Assembly: GCA_900079765.1 (NCBI GenBank)
Contig: LT599017.1
Span: forward strand, 2,945,766 to 3,009,765
DNA length: 64,000 nucleotides
DNA from: an uncultured Eubacteriales bacterium
Lineage (GTDB): Bacteria; Bacillota; Clostridia; Oscillospirales; Oscillospiraceae
Direction: 5' to 3'
Shown here: positions 52,995 to 62,443 of the stretch, in pieces
How the letters are laid out: each line of letters opens with the position of its first letter
Position numbering within the stretch: position 1 is the stretch's first letter
Notes under the pieces: model-generated
Told to the model about the DNA's origin: nothing
Database searches by the model: none
Seen by the model: the letters and a program-made list of their open reading frames with translations, nothing else
Program-made: the position numbers and the translations under genes

Positions 52995-55078
52995 TATCTC
53001 TTTTTCCGCCGATGTCCCGGTTTGGGCGTGTGGATGGTCCGCTTGCCTGCCCCGCCGGGACGGGAGGAGCGCTCGTCCTTCGCCCGCACCCTGGGCCGCT
53101 CGGTCTCCTCCACATGGCCCTCCAGTCGGAACTCGATACGCCCGCTTCCGGGATCGGCCGCGACGCATACCACCTTCAGCCCCATGCCAAAGGAAAAGAC
53201 CTCTCCCTTGTATTCCCCCCGAAGGGTCATACGCCCCTCGTCATGGTGGTAGCGGTCGGAGGGCAGGGCCTCCACCGGGAGAAAGCCCTCCACGCCAGAA
53301 GTTAACATAATAAACACGCCGTACTTGGTCACACCGGATACCGCACCCAGGAACACCTCGTCCATATGGTCTTGCATATACTCGGCCATATAGAGCTTTT
53401 CGATCTCCCGCTCGGCACTCTGGGCAGCGATCTCCCGCTCGGAAGACTGTACCGCCGCCTTCTGTGCCATAACTGCCATGCGTTTCTCCCAGGGGGCCGT
53501 CCCCGGCTTTTCCCCGTCCTCCAGCACTTGACTCAAGATACGGTGGACCATCAGGTCGGGATAGCGGCGGATGGGGCTTGTGAAATGGCAGTAGTATTTG
53601 GCCGCGAGGCCAAAGTGGCCCAGGTTCTGCACATCATAACGGGCCTTCATAAGAGATCGCAGTACCATGGTGGAGATGATGGGGGCCTCGGGCTTGTCCT
53701 TTACGCCGTCTAAAATCTTCTGCAGGGCAAAGCTGTCCGGCTCCCGGACCGTATACCCGAAGGGCTCCAGCATGGTCTTCAGGCCCTCAATTTTCTCCAG
53801 GGAGGGTTTCTCATGGACCCGGTAGACCGCGGGCTTGTGGGCATCGAAAAGGTGCTGGGCCACGGTCTCGTTGGCGGCGAGCATGAAGGACTCGATGAGG
53901 GCCTCGCTCACGCCCTGTTTCCGGGCGCGGATTTCTACCGGGCGGCCCTCCTCATCGCAGAGAATATAGCTCTCGCTGGTGTCAAGGTCCAGACTGCCCC
54001 GGAGCTTGCGCCGCCTCTCCAGTGCTTTCGCCAGAGCCGCCATGTCCCGCAGCATGGGCAAAATGTGGGCGTACCGCGCCTCCAGCTCGGCCTTACGGCT
54101 GTCCCCGGCGGGTCCCTCATCAAGCATCACGTTGCAATCCTCATAGGTCATCCGCTCAGTGCTGCGGAGGACGCTCTTTCGGATCTCATGGCTCTTCACC
54201 TCGCCGTCCTTACCCATGGTCATGATACAGGAGAGGGCCAGCCGGTCCACCCCCGGATTGAGTGAACAGATTCCGTTGGAGAGGGCCACCGGCAGCATGG
54301 GCACCACCCGGTCCGCAAAGTAGACCGAGGTGCCCCGCTCCCATGCCTCCATGTCGAGGGCCGATTTCTCTGGGACGTAGCTGCTCACGTCGGCGATGTG
54401 GACCCCCAGCACCCAGTCCCCCGCCATATTTTTCATAAGAGAGACTGCGTCGTCAAAATCCTTGGAGGATGCGCCGTCGATGGTAATGACCGCCTTCTCC
54501 CGCAGGTCCAACCTCCCCTGGGCGGCCTCCTGAGAGACCGACTGAGGCGCGCGCTGCGCCTCCTCCAGCACGGCCTGGGGGAAGGCCTCGTCGATTTCAT
54601 AGTGGTAGAGGATGGCGGCCACCCCGGCCTCCCGGCTACCTGAGCGGCCAAAAGTCTCCCGCAGCGCGCCCATTGGGGGCTTGCCCCCCGCTCCGTAGCT
54701 CTGTATCTCCGCCGCCGCCTTCTCCCCAGCCCGGACGCCCGCATGCTTTCCCACCAGTTTGACAGGCCCGGGCAGCTTGTCGCTGTCCGGCTCCAGCCAG
54801 AGCTCCCGCTCATACCGGCGCACCGTCCCCGTCACCAGGCGGTTTGCCCGTGCCGTGACCTTGACGATCTTCGCGGTGCGCCGTCCGTCGCCATCGGGCT
54901 CCCCATCAGGCTCGGCAAGCACGGAGTCCCCGTGCCAGGCTCCGCCTGTGGCTCGGGGCGGAATAAACCAGTCGTCCTCCCGGCTCTTCCTGTCCTTTGG
55001 TGTGAAAAAGCCAAATCCTCTCCCGCTGCCCTGGAAGGTCCCGGCCATCTGTTCCACTGTCTTTTTCCCTCTCGCCAT
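52994..55078 (-). CDS. rnr: Ribonuclease R (RNase II family)
   Basis: A 694-residue exoribonuclease. The N-terminal part (1-185) holds cold-shock-like OB folds (FQGSGRGFGFFTPKDR). The RNB catalytic domain carries ITIDGASSKDFDDAVSL with Asp201, Asp207, Asp209 and Asp210. The S1 domain (about 575-650, VFLGAVSGVTKYGVFIMLTSGVEGFLPVEAL) and a basic tail (KRTIHTPKPGHRRKKR) follow. It degrades structured RNA 3' to 5'. The GH3 gene is coupled to its end. It is not next to secG as in many relatives. Confidence 0.93.
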   Translation of the reverse strand: MARGKKTVEQMAGTFQGSGRGFGFFTPKDRKSREDDWFIPPRATGGAWHGDSVLAEPDGEPDGDGRRTAKIVKVTARANRLVTGTVRRYERELWLEPDSDKLPGPVKLVGKHAGVRAGEKAAAEIQSYGAGGKPPMGALRETFGRSGSREAGVAAILYHYEIDEAFPQAVLEEAQRAPQSVSQEAAQGRLDLREKAVITIDGASSKDFDDAVSLMKNMAGDWVLGVHIADVSSYVPEKSALDMEAWERGTSVYFADRVVPMLPVALSNGICSLNPGVDRLALSCIMTMGKDGEVKSHEIRKSVLRSTERMTYEDCNVMLDEGPAGDSRKAELEARYAHILPMLRDMAALAKALERRRKLRGSLDLDTSESYILCDEEGRPVEIRARKQGVSEALIESFMLAANETVAQHLFDAHKPAVYRVHEKPSLEKIEGLKTMLEPFGYTVREPDSFALQKILDGVKDKPEAPIISTMVLRSLMKARYDVQNLGHFGLAAKYYCHFTSPIRRYPDLMVHRILSQVLEDGEKPGTAPWEKRMAVMAQKAAVQSSEREIAAQSAEREIEKLYMAEYMQDHMDEVFLGAVSGVTKYGVFIMLTSGVEGFLPVEALPSDRYHHDEGRMTLRGEYKGEVFSFGMGLKVVCVAADPGSGRIEFRLEGHVEETERPRVRAKDERSSRPGGAGKRTIHTPKPGHRRKKR

Positions 55079-55211
55079 ATCGCGTTCCTCTTTTTCTTTA
55101 TTTTCTTTCAGTGGTAGTATATCACATTCCTATAAGATTTAAAGAAAAAAAGGAGTACGGGGCCTCTTTCCGGCGCTCCGTCATTTTTTAGTCAATTTTC
55201 TAATTTATTTG

Positions 55212-55240
55212 TTGTCAGCCGTGCTCTCTTGATGTATAAT
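55212..55240 (+). promoter_or_regulatory. Sigma-A promoter of the EF-G paralogue
   Basis: TTGTCA, a 17-base spacer and a perfect TATAAT, 65 bases before the start codon. The leader is short and has no obvious riboswitch. Confidence 0.75.
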
Positions 55241-55304
55241 GACCAAGACGGTACTGCCTTTTCAAAGGCCGTTCGACCCGAAAAAGTAAGGAGTGGAAAC
55301 AAGT

Positions 55305-57383
55305 ATGAGCTATTCCGCGCAAAACATCCGCAACATCTGCCTGCTGGGGCATGGTGGGAACGGAAAGACCTCCCTGGTGGAGAGTATGCTGTATTTGACC
55401 GGCGCTACTGATCGGCTGGGCCGGATTGCCGACGGGAACACCGTGTGCGATTATGACCCCGAGGAGACCAAACGCCAGATTTCCATCTCCACCGCCGTGG
55501 CTCCCGTGGAGCACAACGGCTGCAAGATCAACGTGCTGGACACTCCGGGCTACTTTGACTTTGCCGGCGAGGTGATGGAGGCCCTCCAGGTGGCCGACGC
55601 CGCCGTCATTGTCTGCGCTTCCAAGGCCGGGGCCCTCAGCGTGGGCGCTGGCAAGGCGTGGAAGTATTGTGAGAAACGCAGACTGCCCCGCCTCATCTAT
55701 ATCTCCAGGACCGACGAGGAGAACGCCGACTACAACGCCGCTTTCGATACCCTGCGCGCCGAATTTGGCAAGAACGTGGCCCCCCTCATCGCCCCCATCT
55801 GGGACGAGAATAAGAAGGTTACCGGCCTCATCGACGTGCTCCATAAGAGGGCCTACGCCTTCGAGAAGGGCTCACGCGTGGAGATGGACGTACCCGCGGA
55901 CAAGCAGTCGGTCCTGGATGAGCTGTACGACGCCCTCAAGGAATCGGTTGCTGAGACCAGCGAGGAGTTCATGGAAAAATATTTTAACGGTGAAGACTTC
56001 ACCTACGCTGAGATGATCCAGGGTCTGCGGACCGGCGTGCGGGAGCGCTCCCTCTTCCCTGTGGTCAGCGGCAGCGCGGTCCAGGGCCTGGGCACCCGTA
56101 TTTTGCTAGATACTATCGTGGAGCTGCTGCCCAACCCCCTGGAGGGCCAGATTCTCATGGCCGAGAACGCCGACGGCGAGCGCAGCGAGTTTGTCTCCTC
56201 CCCCGGTGCCCTCCCCACCGCCTATATTTTCAAGACGGTCTCCGACCAGTACGGAAAATACTCCTACCTGAAGGTCCTCTCCGGCTCCATCAAGCCCGAC
56301 CTGCTTATGGTCAACGCCCGCACCGGCGAGACCGAGAAACTCGGCCGCCTCTATATCATCCGGGGCAAGAAGACCGAGGAGGTCAAGGAGCTCCAGTGCG
56401 GCGACATCGGTGCCGTGGCTAAGATGGAAAAGGTCAAGACCGGTGACACCCTGTGCGAGCCCCGCAAGGTGGTCAAGATCGATCCCATTCCCTTTGCTGA
56501 GCCATGCTACTCGGTGGCCATCGCGCCTAAGACCAAGGGCCAGGAGGAGAAGATCGCCTCCGGTCTCACCCGTCTTGGCGAGGAGGATCCCACCTTCAAT
56601 TGGGTCAACAACGGCGAGACCCACCAGATGGTGATTTCCGGCGCGGGCGATATGCAGATGGACGTGCTGGTCTCCCGGCTGAGGAGCCGTTTCAGCGTGG
56701 AGTGTGAGCTCAGCGAACCCCGCGTGCCCTACCGTGAGAAAATCCGTAAGAAGGTAGAGATCCAAGGCCGACACAAGAAACAGACCGGCGGCCACGGCCA
56801 GTTTGGCGATGTGTGGATGCGCTTTGAGCCCGGTGACACCGAGGAACTCCAATTCTGCGAGGAGGTCGTGGGCGGCAGCGTACCTAAGAACTTCTTCCCC
56901 GCCGTGGAGAAGGGTCTGCGCGAGGCCGTGGTCCGCGGCGTGCTGGCCGGCTACCCCGTGGTAAACCTCAAGGCCACCCTGTTTGATGGGTCCTACCACC
57001 CGGTGGACTCCTCCGAAATGGCCTTTAAGATGGCAGTGCAGATCGCATACAAGACCGGCATGCCCCAGGCAAGCCCCATTTTGCTGGAGCCCATCGGCGA
57101 ACTGAAGGTCACCATCCCCGACAGCTACATGGGCGATGTCATCGGCGACCTCAACAAGCGCCGTGGCCGCGTCATGGGCATGAATCCCGACGGCGAGGGC
57201 AACCAGGTGGTAGAGGCCGAGGTCCCCATGGCCGAGATGAGCACCTACGCCATCGACCTGCGCAGCCTCACCCAGTCCCGCGGCTCCTTCACGTTCCACT
57301 TCGTCCGCTACGAGGATGCCGCCCCCGCAGCCCAGGAGAAAGCCATCGCCGAAGCCAAGCTCATGGCTGAAGAGGCGGATTAG
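55305..57383 (+). CDS. Elongation factor G-like GTPase (EF-G paralogue)
   Basis: A 692-residue EF-G-type translation GTPase. G1 is GHGGNGKT (15-22), in place of the AHxDxGKT of canonical EF-G. Switch I reads KRQISISTA, G3 is DTPG, and the G4 motif is SRTDEEN where NKxD is usual. Domains II to V are complete, with GGHGQFGDVWMRFEP and the final RRGRVMGM and LRSLTQSRGSFTFHF blocks. It belongs to the EF-G2-like group whose role is less clear than that of fusA. AAGGAG lies 11 bases before the ATG. It is monocistronic, with its own promoter and terminator. Confidence 0.88.
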   Translation: MSYSAQNIRNICLLGHGGNGKTSLVESMLYLTGATDRLGRIADGNTVCDYDPEETKRQISISTAVAPVEHNGCKINVLDTPGYFDFAGEVMEALQVADAAVIVCASKAGALSVGAGKAWKYCEKRRLPRLIYISRTDEENADYNAAFDTLRAEFGKNVAPLIAPIWDENKKVTGLIDVLHKRAYAFEKGSRVEMDVPADKQSVLDELYDALKESVAETSEEFMEKYFNGEDFTYAEMIQGLRTGVRERSLFPVVSGSAVQGLGTRILLDTIVELLPNPLEGQILMAENADGERSEFVSSPGALPTAYIFKTVSDQYGKYSYLKVLSGSIKPDLLMVNARTGETEKLGRLYIIRGKKTEEVKELQCGDIGAVAKMEKVKTGDTLCEPRKVVKIDPIPFAEPCYSVAIAPKTKGQEEKIASGLTRLGEEDPTFNWVNNGETHQMVISGAGDMQMDVLVSRLRSRFSVECELSEPRVPYREKIRKKVEIQGRHKKQTGGHGQFGDVWMRFEPGDTEELQFCEEVVGGSVPKNFFPAVEKGLREAVVRGVLAGYPVVNLKATLFDGSYHPVDSSEMAFKMAVQIAYKTGMPQASPILLEPIGELKVTIPDSYMGDVIGDLNKRRGRVMGMNPDGEGNQVVEAEVPMAEMSTYAIDLRSLTQSRGSFTFHFVRYEDAAPAAQEKAIAEAKLMAEEAD

Positions 57384-57394
57384 CTCAATATTTA

Positions 57395-57430
57395 CCACAG
57401 CCCCGCCCCCTAGGGGCGGGGCTGTGGTTT
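57395..57430 (+). terminator. Terminator after the EF-G paralogue
   Basis: A 15-bp stem, CCACAGCCCCGCCCC and GGGGCGGGGCTGTGG, followed by TTT. Confidence 0.85.
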
Positions 57431-57629
57431 GCTGTCCTTCGGATCTCTCTGATAAGGGGCGGCGTGGCATTTTCAATGCCCTGCCAGCAGCTGATCTTAA
57501 TGCCTAAGGGCCTATGTTTCCCGCATAATTAATGGGAAAACCGCAACCGTAGTGTTGGGCCTTGCCCCCGCCGCTGTTCTCGACCACGCTATACCAAATG
57601 CCCCTACCATCACAAAAGGAGGCCCCAAC

Positions 57630-58835
57630 ATGCGCAAGTTTCTCGCTCCCCTCCTTCTCCTGGCCCTCCTGGCTGCCCTCACCCTCCCTGCCGGGGCCTA
57701 TGCCGACCTACCCGAAGGCCACTGGGCCTATGCCGACGTGACTCGGGCCGCGGCCCTGGGTGTCCTCAAAGGATATGAGGACGGCACCATGCACCCGGAG
57801 GCCTTCCTCTCCTGGGGCCAGTGCCTCGTCATGCTGGGCCGGGCGTTCTATGGCAACGCGCTTGCGGCCCGACCCAAGGATGAGTCTCTCCACTGGGCGA
57901 CGGGGGCCTACACGGCAGCCCTGTCCGCCGGCGTGCTGGAGGAGGACGACTTCCTCCCCATCGCCCCCACCGCACTGGATGCCCCCCTTACCCGCCAGGA
58001 CATGGCCGTACTGCTGGACCGGATATTCCTCTTTGCTGGGGCGGAGCCGGTGGAGGTGGAATTCCTCCCTCTCCTCTCCGACTTTGCCGACCTGCCCAGA
58101 GCCTATCAGGCCTCCGTCCTCCAGTGCTCGGCCCGAGGGCTGATCAAGGGCTACGAGGACGGGCGGTTCGGCGGTGGAGATACCCTCACCCGGGCAGCAG
58201 GGGCAGCCCTCATCATCCGCGCCCTGGCCCTGACCGAGGACCTTCCCTATAAACCCTCTATAGAACCCCCCGTGGCCGAGGCCCCCATAACGATAGAGCC
58301 CGGCCCTCTCACCGCTTTAGGCAGCAACCCAGAAAAACTGATTCGTCTCTACGGCACTGCCGACATGAGCCGCTACCCCTCCCGGGAAGAGGCAGAGGCC
58401 CACATGGCGGACGTAACGGTCCCGGTCTGGCGGCTGGACCGCACCAGCGGCGTAAAGGCCCCCTCTCAGCTCACTTTCACAGTAAACGCCGCCATCGCGG
58501 AGGACATGAGTGCCATCTTCACTGAGATCTTCAACGACCCCGAGCAATTCCCCATCTACTCGATCGGCGGGTACGACTGGCGGGGAAACAGTGCCAAGGG
58601 CGAGCACAACTGCGGCACTGCCGTAGACATTAACTACATTGAAAACTATCAGATCTCCTTCGATGGGCGCATCGGCGCAGGGGAGTGTTGGCTCCCTGAA
58701 GAGAACCCCTGGTCCATTCCGCCGGAAGGCAGCGTGGTGCGCATCTTTAACGCTCATGGGTACACCTGGGGAGGCAACGGCTGGCCCGATACCTCAGGCA
58801 AGGACTATATGCACTTCTCCTATTTAGGCGTATAA
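57630..58835 (+). CDS. SLH-domain protein with M15-type (VanY-like) peptidase domain
   Basis: A 401-residue exported protein. The signal peptide is at about 1-25 (AGAYA). Three SLH modules follow (LPEGHWAYADVTRAAALGVLKGYEDGTMHPEAFLSWGQ, then WATGAYTAALSAGVL, and FADLPRAYQASVLQCSARGLIKGYEDGRFGGGDTLTR). The C-terminal domain (about 245-401) has HNCGTAVDIN near 330 and DYMHFSY at the end, the metal ligands of D-Ala-D-Ala peptidases. It probably trims peptidoglycan at the cell surface. AAAGGAGG lies seven bases before the ATG. Confidence 0.88.
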   Translation: MRKFLAPLLLLALLAALTLPAGAYADLPEGHWAYADVTRAAALGVLKGYEDGTMHPEAFLSWGQCLVMLGRAFYGNALAARPKDESLHWATGAYTAALSAGVLEEDDFLPIAPTALDAPLTRQDMAVLLDRIFLFAGAEPVEVEFLPLLSDFADLPRAYQASVLQCSARGLIKGYEDGRFGGGDTLTRAAGAALIIRALALTEDLPYKPSIEPPVAEAPITIEPGPLTALGSNPEKLIRLYGTADMSRYPSREEAEAHMADVTVPVWRLDRTSGVKAPSQLTFTVNAAIAEDMSAIFTEIFNDPEQFPIYSIGGYDWRGNSAKGEHNCGTAVDINYIENYQISFDGRIGAGECWLPEENPWSIPPEGSVVRIFNAHGYTWGGNGWPDTSGKDYMHFSYLGV

Positions 58836-58887
58836 TTGAAAACACCGGGTATATCTCACTCTTAGATATACCCGGTGTTTTCAATTA
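58835..58887. terminator. Bidirectional terminator with a 23-bp stem
   Basis: The halves 58835-58857 and 58865-58887 are exact complements (AATTGAAAACACCGGG... ), loop CACTCTT. It overlaps the stop codons of both converging genes. Confidence 0.9.
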
Positions 58888-59462
58888 TCATTAATTTTCA
58901 GTGGCGACCCGTCCAAATAGATCACCTTATCGCACTGAGCTATGGTTTCGGCCTCGTGGCTCACCAGGAGCACCGGCTTGCCGAGGTCGCGGACCCGCTC
59001 CAGAATGTGTCCGATTCTGGCGGCGTCCACGCCTGTGAAGGGCTCGTCCAGGAGGTAGAGATCGCCCCCCAGGGCCAGCGTACGGGCCAGGGCCAAACGT
59101 CGGCCCATCCCGCCGGACAGGGCTGCGGGGAATGACCCCTCCTCTCCCTCCAGCTCGGCAAGGGCCAGCCAGCGGTCCTTCTCCCCCCGCCGCTCCCGGG
59201 GGAGCAGGTCGGTAATGTGCTGGCCCACGGTGCGCCAGGGAAGCAGCCTGTCCTCCTGGAAGAGGAACGCGGTCACCCCCGCTCCCGCCACACTGCCGGA
59301 TTCGCTCTTTTGTAATCCCCCCAGCACCCGGAGCAAAGTGGTTTTCCCGCAGCCAGAGGGGCCGGAGAGGGCGGTGATGCCCGCTCCGGGCAGGTCAATG
59401 GAGAACCGGTCCAGCACCAGCTTGTCGCCAAAGCGCACTGTCAGATCGCGCACCCTGATCAT
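58881..59462 (-). CDS. ABC transporter ATP-binding protein (SsuB/TauB-like)
   Basis: A 193-residue ATPase. Walker A is [10 protein letters not shown] (about 34-43), the signature is [13 protein letters not shown] (about 107-119), Walker B is [10 protein letters not shown] and the H-loop is LLVSHEAE. It is shorter than most members of this group, ending soon after the H-loop at NDN. It powers uptake through the permease encoded upstream, whose stop overlaps its start by four bases (ATGA). Confidence 0.92.
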   Translation of the reverse strand: MIRVRDLTVRFGDKLVLDRFSIDLPGAGITALSGPSGCGKTTLLRVLGGLQKSESGSVAGAGVTAFLFQEDRLLPWRTVGQHITDLLPRERRGEKDRWLALAELEGEEGSFPAALSGGMGRRLALARTLALGGDLYLLDEPFTGVDAARIGHILERVRDLGKPVLLVSHEAETIAQCDKVIYLDGSPLKINDN

Positions 59463-60217
59463 CCCCGCCGCCCCCTCTCCATCCGCAGGAAGAAGGCGGA
59501 GAGCAGGTTCTCCAACACAAAACTCAGTGCGATGACCACCACAGTCCATGCGAAGAGGGACGGGGTCTCCAAGTAGAGTTTGCTGTTGTGCATTTCAAGG
59601 CCTATGGCCCGCTTGGGCTGGCTGATGACCTCGGCGGCCACCCCCGCCTTCCAGGCGAGGCCAAGACCGGTGACGCAGCTACTGGCAAAGTAGGGCAGGA
59701 CACTGGGCAGATATACAAGCCTAGCCGTCTTTAGGGGTGTAAAGCGGTAGGCTTTGGCACTCTCCAGGAGGAGCGGGTCGGTCTCGCCGATGCCCTTGCG
59801 GACGTTGCCCCACACCACAGGCATCACCATCAGCCCGGCGCACACCCCCGGCACCATCCCGGTGGAGAGCCAGAGCATAATAAGCAGGATGAACGAGACC
59901 ACCGGGATGGCCCGGACCACCCGGACGGCGGGGGAAAAGAGCAGGTCGGCCCAAGAAAACGCCGCGGTCAGCACCGCCAATACCGCCCCCGTGCCCGCCC
60001 CGGCCAGAAAGCCTGCCAGCACCCGCCCCAAGGACAAGGCTGCCGACTGCCAGAAAGCGGAGGTGCCCGCCATATGGAGGAGCTGCTCCCCCACCGCCAC
60101 GGGGCCGGGAAGGAGGAGTTCCTTTCCCACAAAGAGGGCCGCAAGCTGCCACACCCCCAGCCAAAAGGCCAGGGGAGCGACAACTTTTAGTATTTTATTC
60201 CGATTCGAATTACCCAA
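59459..60217 (-). CDS. ABC transporter permease (SsuC/TauC-like)
   Basis: A 252-residue permease with about six hydrophobic helices. The EAA loop is present ([39 protein letters not shown], about 130-170), and [14 protein letters not shown] marks the next segment. It belongs to the nitrate/sulfonate/taurine importer group. The start is probably the TTG at 60217, which overlaps the end of the binding-protein gene; no ATG is available near. It works with the adjacent binding protein and ATPase. Confidence 0.88.
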   Translation of the reverse strand: MGNSNRNKILKVVAPLAFWLGVWQLAALFVGKELLLPGPVAVGEQLLHMAGTSAFWQSAALSLGRVLAGFLAGAGTGAVLAVLTAAFSWADLLFSPAVRVVRAIPVVSFILLIMLWLSTGMVPGVCAGLMVMPVVWGNVRKGIGETDPLLLESAKAYRFTPLKTARLVYLPSVLPYFASSCVTGLGLAWKAGVAAEVISQPKRAIGLEMHNSKLYLETPSLFAWTVVVIALSFVLENLLSAFFLRMERGRRG

Positions 60218-61262
60218 TGTAATAGAAATCGTCCGCTGGGATGCCGCCGCCAATGCTGCTGGGGTCGGCGGCGGCCAGTACCTCGTAGTAGCCCTGGATG
60301 CTGTCGCGCATCTCCTCGCCGTCCACGTAGATAAGATTGACCTGAGGGATGGCAGCAGCGGCGATCTGAGCGTTGGGGGTAATCCCATACTTGGCGATCA
60401 GCTCCGCGCCCTCCTCCACGTTGTTCTTCACGTAGTCCACCGAGGCGGAGTACTCCTTGAGGAAGGCCTCCACAGCCTCGGGGTGCTCCTGGGCAAACTC
60501 GGTACGCACGGCGACACAGCTCATGGTGAGGACGCCGTGGTCGGCTACCGCATCCCACTCTTGGGTGAGGTCCAGGGCAAAGCGCACGTCAGAGTTCTTC
60601 ATCACCACGCCGGTGGCGGCGGGCACAGGCATCATAGCAAGATCGATCTCGCCGGAGGCCATGAGGGTGGTGAGCTCGTCACTGGTCTTCCACTCCACCG
60701 TCACGTCCTTGCCAGCCTCCAGGCCGTTCTGCTTAAGGAGGTAGTTGAGGACATACTCAGGGTTCGCGCCCTGACCGGTGGCGTAGAGCGTCTTGCCCGC
60801 CAGATCGGCCATGGAGTGGACGGCGTCTCCGTTCTCCAGCACGTAGAGGACGCCCAGGCCACACACAGCCAGCATCTGCACGCCGCCGTCCGTCTTATTG
60901 TAGAGCGTGGCGGCCACGTTGGTGGGCAGGGCCGCAATGTCCAGGTCGCCGTTGATGAGCTTGCCTGTGACCTCGTCGGGAGCGGCGGCGATGGTGACGG
61001 AATAGTCGTTGGCGGTGGTGCCCGTCTCGTTGTCGGCCAGGAGTTTTACGGCGCTCATGCCGGTGTTTCCCTTGAGGACCGCCAGATTCACCTTCGTCCT
61101 CTCAGCAGGGGTGGTCTCGCTTGGAGTGGGTGTGGGCGTCGCCGTCTCAGTGGGCGTAGGGGTCGGGGTGGGAGAATTCGTCACGGCGGGGGTGGCGGGG
61201 GCACAAGCCGTCAGGGTGAGGGCCAGGGTCAACGCAAGAGCGGAAAGTCTTTTTAGTTTCAT
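60210..61262 (-). CDS. ABC transporter substrate-binding lipoprotein (NMT1/SsuA-like)
   Basis: A 350-residue lipoprotein with lipobox LTLTAC (Cys20), a Thr/Pro-rich spacer (about 28-55) and a two-lobe binding fold of the NMT1/THI5/SsuA kind (LAVLKGNTGMSAVKLLADN, LINGDLDIAALPTNVAATLYN, LAGKTLYATGQGANPEYVLNYLL). The ligand is unknown; sulfonates, nitrate-like ions or thiamine precursors are the range in this family. The start overlaps the regulator's stop (ATGA). The four genes form one operon. Confidence 0.9.
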   Translation of the reverse strand: MKLKRLSALALTLALTLTACAPATPAVTNSPTPTPTPTETATPTPTPSETTPAERTKVNLAVLKGNTGMSAVKLLADNETGTTANDYSVTIAAAPDEVTGKLINGDLDIAALPTNVAATLYNKTDGGVQMLAVCGLGVLYVLENGDAVHSMADLAGKTLYATGQGANPEYVLNYLLKQNGLEAGKDVTVEWKTSDELTTLMASGEIDLAMMPVPAATGVVMKNSDVRFALDLTQEWDAVADHGVLTMSCVAVRTEFAQEHPEAVEAFLKEYSASVDYVKNNVEEGAELIAKYGITPNAQIAAAAIPQVNLIYVDGEEMRDSIQGYYEVLAAADPSSIGGGIPADDFYYIG

Positions 61263-61954
61263 AGCAATACATCCTCCTTTAAAATGCGGATCTCTTTTCC
61301 TTGTTTCTCGATGGCACCTGCCTCGGTCAAGGTCTCAAAAGCCCGGTAGAGCGAGGTACGGCCCAAATCCAGCCTGCGGGCCAGGCTGCTCATGGAGCAG
61401 TCCAAGGTGACGCTGTTCCCCACCCGCCGCTCCAGCAGGTATTGGGCCAGCTTGCGCTTGGCGTCGGGCGCCAAGAGGCTATCCAGCTTGCCCTCTAAAA
61501 AGCGGATGCGGCCCGACAAGTAACGGATATAGTTCCTCGCCACCGCCGAATCACGGGCCATGATGTTTGACATCAGCTTTTGGGAGAAGAAGACCACCCG
61601 GCAGGGGACCAGGGCGGTGAGGGTGGTGGCGTAGTCTGCCCGGCTATTGTAGAGGGCAGCGGCACCGAAAACATCGCCCGGCCCCAACACGCTGACCACG
61701 TAGCCCTCCTTACTTACCTGGACCCGGCCCGCCAGGATGATGCCCAGCGCCCGATCAAATTCCCGAGGGGTGTAGATGGTCTCGCCTTTCTCCACGATCC
61801 CCACCCGGCAGTCAAACTCTTCCGCCGCGTAGGAGATGGCACTGGGTGCGTCCTCAAAGAGAACATGCCCCTTGAGCAGCTCCCGCTCCTTCTCGCTCAA
61901 AAGGGGGAGAAACCACATGGTCTCTTCGTGGCCGGCCTTGGTAAGCCATTCCAT
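61259..61954 (-). CDS. Crp/Fnr-family transcriptional regulator
   Basis: A 231-residue regulator. A cyclic-nucleotide-binding-like beta roll (about 25-150, with VEKGETIYTP...LGIILAGRVQVSKEG and LGPGDVFGAAALYN) is followed by a long helix and a winged helix (about 155-225, RKLAQYLLERRVGN...MSSLARRLDLGRTSLYRAFETLTEAGAI). It lacks the FNR iron-sulfur cysteines. It is the first gene of the operon. A palindrome at 61963-61994 covers its start site and Shine-Dalgarno region, suggesting self-repression. Confidence 0.88.
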   Translation of the reverse strand: MEWLTKAGHEETMWFLPLLSEKERELLKGHVLFEDAPSAISYAAEEFDCRVGIVEKGETIYTPREFDRALGIILAGRVQVSKEGYVVSVLGPGDVFGAAALYNSRADYATTLTALVPCRVVFFSQKLMSNIMARDSAVARNYIRYLSGRIRFLEGKLDSLLAPDAKRKLAQYLLERRVGNSVTLDCSMSSLARRLDLGRTSLYRAFETLTEAGAIEKQGKEIRILKEDVLL

Positions 61955-61962
61955 AATTCCAC

Positions 61963-61994
61963 CTCAAAACTGTTCCATTTGGAACAGTTTTGAG
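61963..61994. promoter_or_regulatory. 32-bp palindromic operator over the regulator's start
   Basis: CTCAAAACTGTTCCA, two bases, TGGAACAGTTTTGAG: perfect arms of 15 bases. It begins at the promoter -10 and ends in the Shine-Dalgarno GAG, so a bound protein or RNA hairpin would block expression. Confidence 0.7.
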
Positions 61995-62021
61995 TTTAAC
62001 TTTTTTCTCCATCAATGTCAA
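61993..62021 (-). promoter_or_regulatory. Sigma-A promoter of the Crp-ABC operon
   Basis: On the minus strand TTGACA, a 17-base spacer, TAAACT, immediately before the palindrome. Confidence 0.75.
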
Positions 62022-62095
62022 GGACTCTTTCCCAGTCCGTGGCGTTTTGCGTACACTTTGCATAAGATATGGCAGATGAATGGAGGTAATGATAC

Positions 62096-62371
62096 ATGGC
62101 AGATTACAGGTGCCGCCCGCGCCAGGCCGCGGCCGCCGACCAGGCCCGCCCCATGGAGGAAGCCCAGCCGATGAAACGCTACATAAGCCCCTGTGCGCCG
62201 AATGAGAGCGCCGCGGGGAGCTGCGAAAGCCTCTCCCTTGCCCGGCAGAACCAGATTCTGCTGGAGCAGCTGGTAGAGCTCTCCTCCAACCAGTGCCAGT
62301 TGCTGGTAGACCTGCTGGGCGCGGTAAACGCCCTCACCGCCGCCCTCCTCACCACCCGGGCACAGGTATAG
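62096..62371 (+). CDS. Small protein of unknown function
   Basis: A 91-residue protein with a basic N-terminus rich in Arg/Ala and Pro, followed by one amphipathic helix (about 43-88, ESLSLARQNQILLEQLVELSSNQCQLLVDLLGAVNALTAALLTTR) that could form a coiled coil. No family is recognised. GGAGG precedes the ATG. It is divergent from the Crp gene and has its own terminator. Confidence 0.6.
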   Translation: MADYRCRPRQAAAADQARPMEEAQPMKRYISPCAPNESAAGSCESLSLARQNQILLEQLVELSSNQCQLLVDLLGAVNALTAALLTTRAQV

Positions 62372-62375
62372 CAAT

Positions 62376-62413
62376 CATCCCGGTCTTGGCGCGGGCTAAG
62401 ACCGGGATTTTCT
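62376..62413 (+). terminator. Terminator after the small protein gene
   Basis: An 11-bp stem ATCCCGGTCTT and AAGACCGGGAT, followed by TTTCTT. Confidence 0.85.
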
Positions 62414-62443
62414 TAAAAAAAGATAAATTTCACTTCGTTTCCC

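Noticed and set aside
52995-53168. N-terminal extension of the GH3 protein
   Set aside because: The lipoprotein signal starts at MKRNTLL (52994) and the extension lies inside the end of the RNase R gene.
56106-57476. A 456-codon open frame opposite the EF-G paralogue
   Set aside because: Same reason; composition is biased and no family pattern is seen.
59754-61256. A 500-codon open frame opposite the ABC transporter genes
   Set aside because: It spans two real minus-strand genes and has no recognisable domain.
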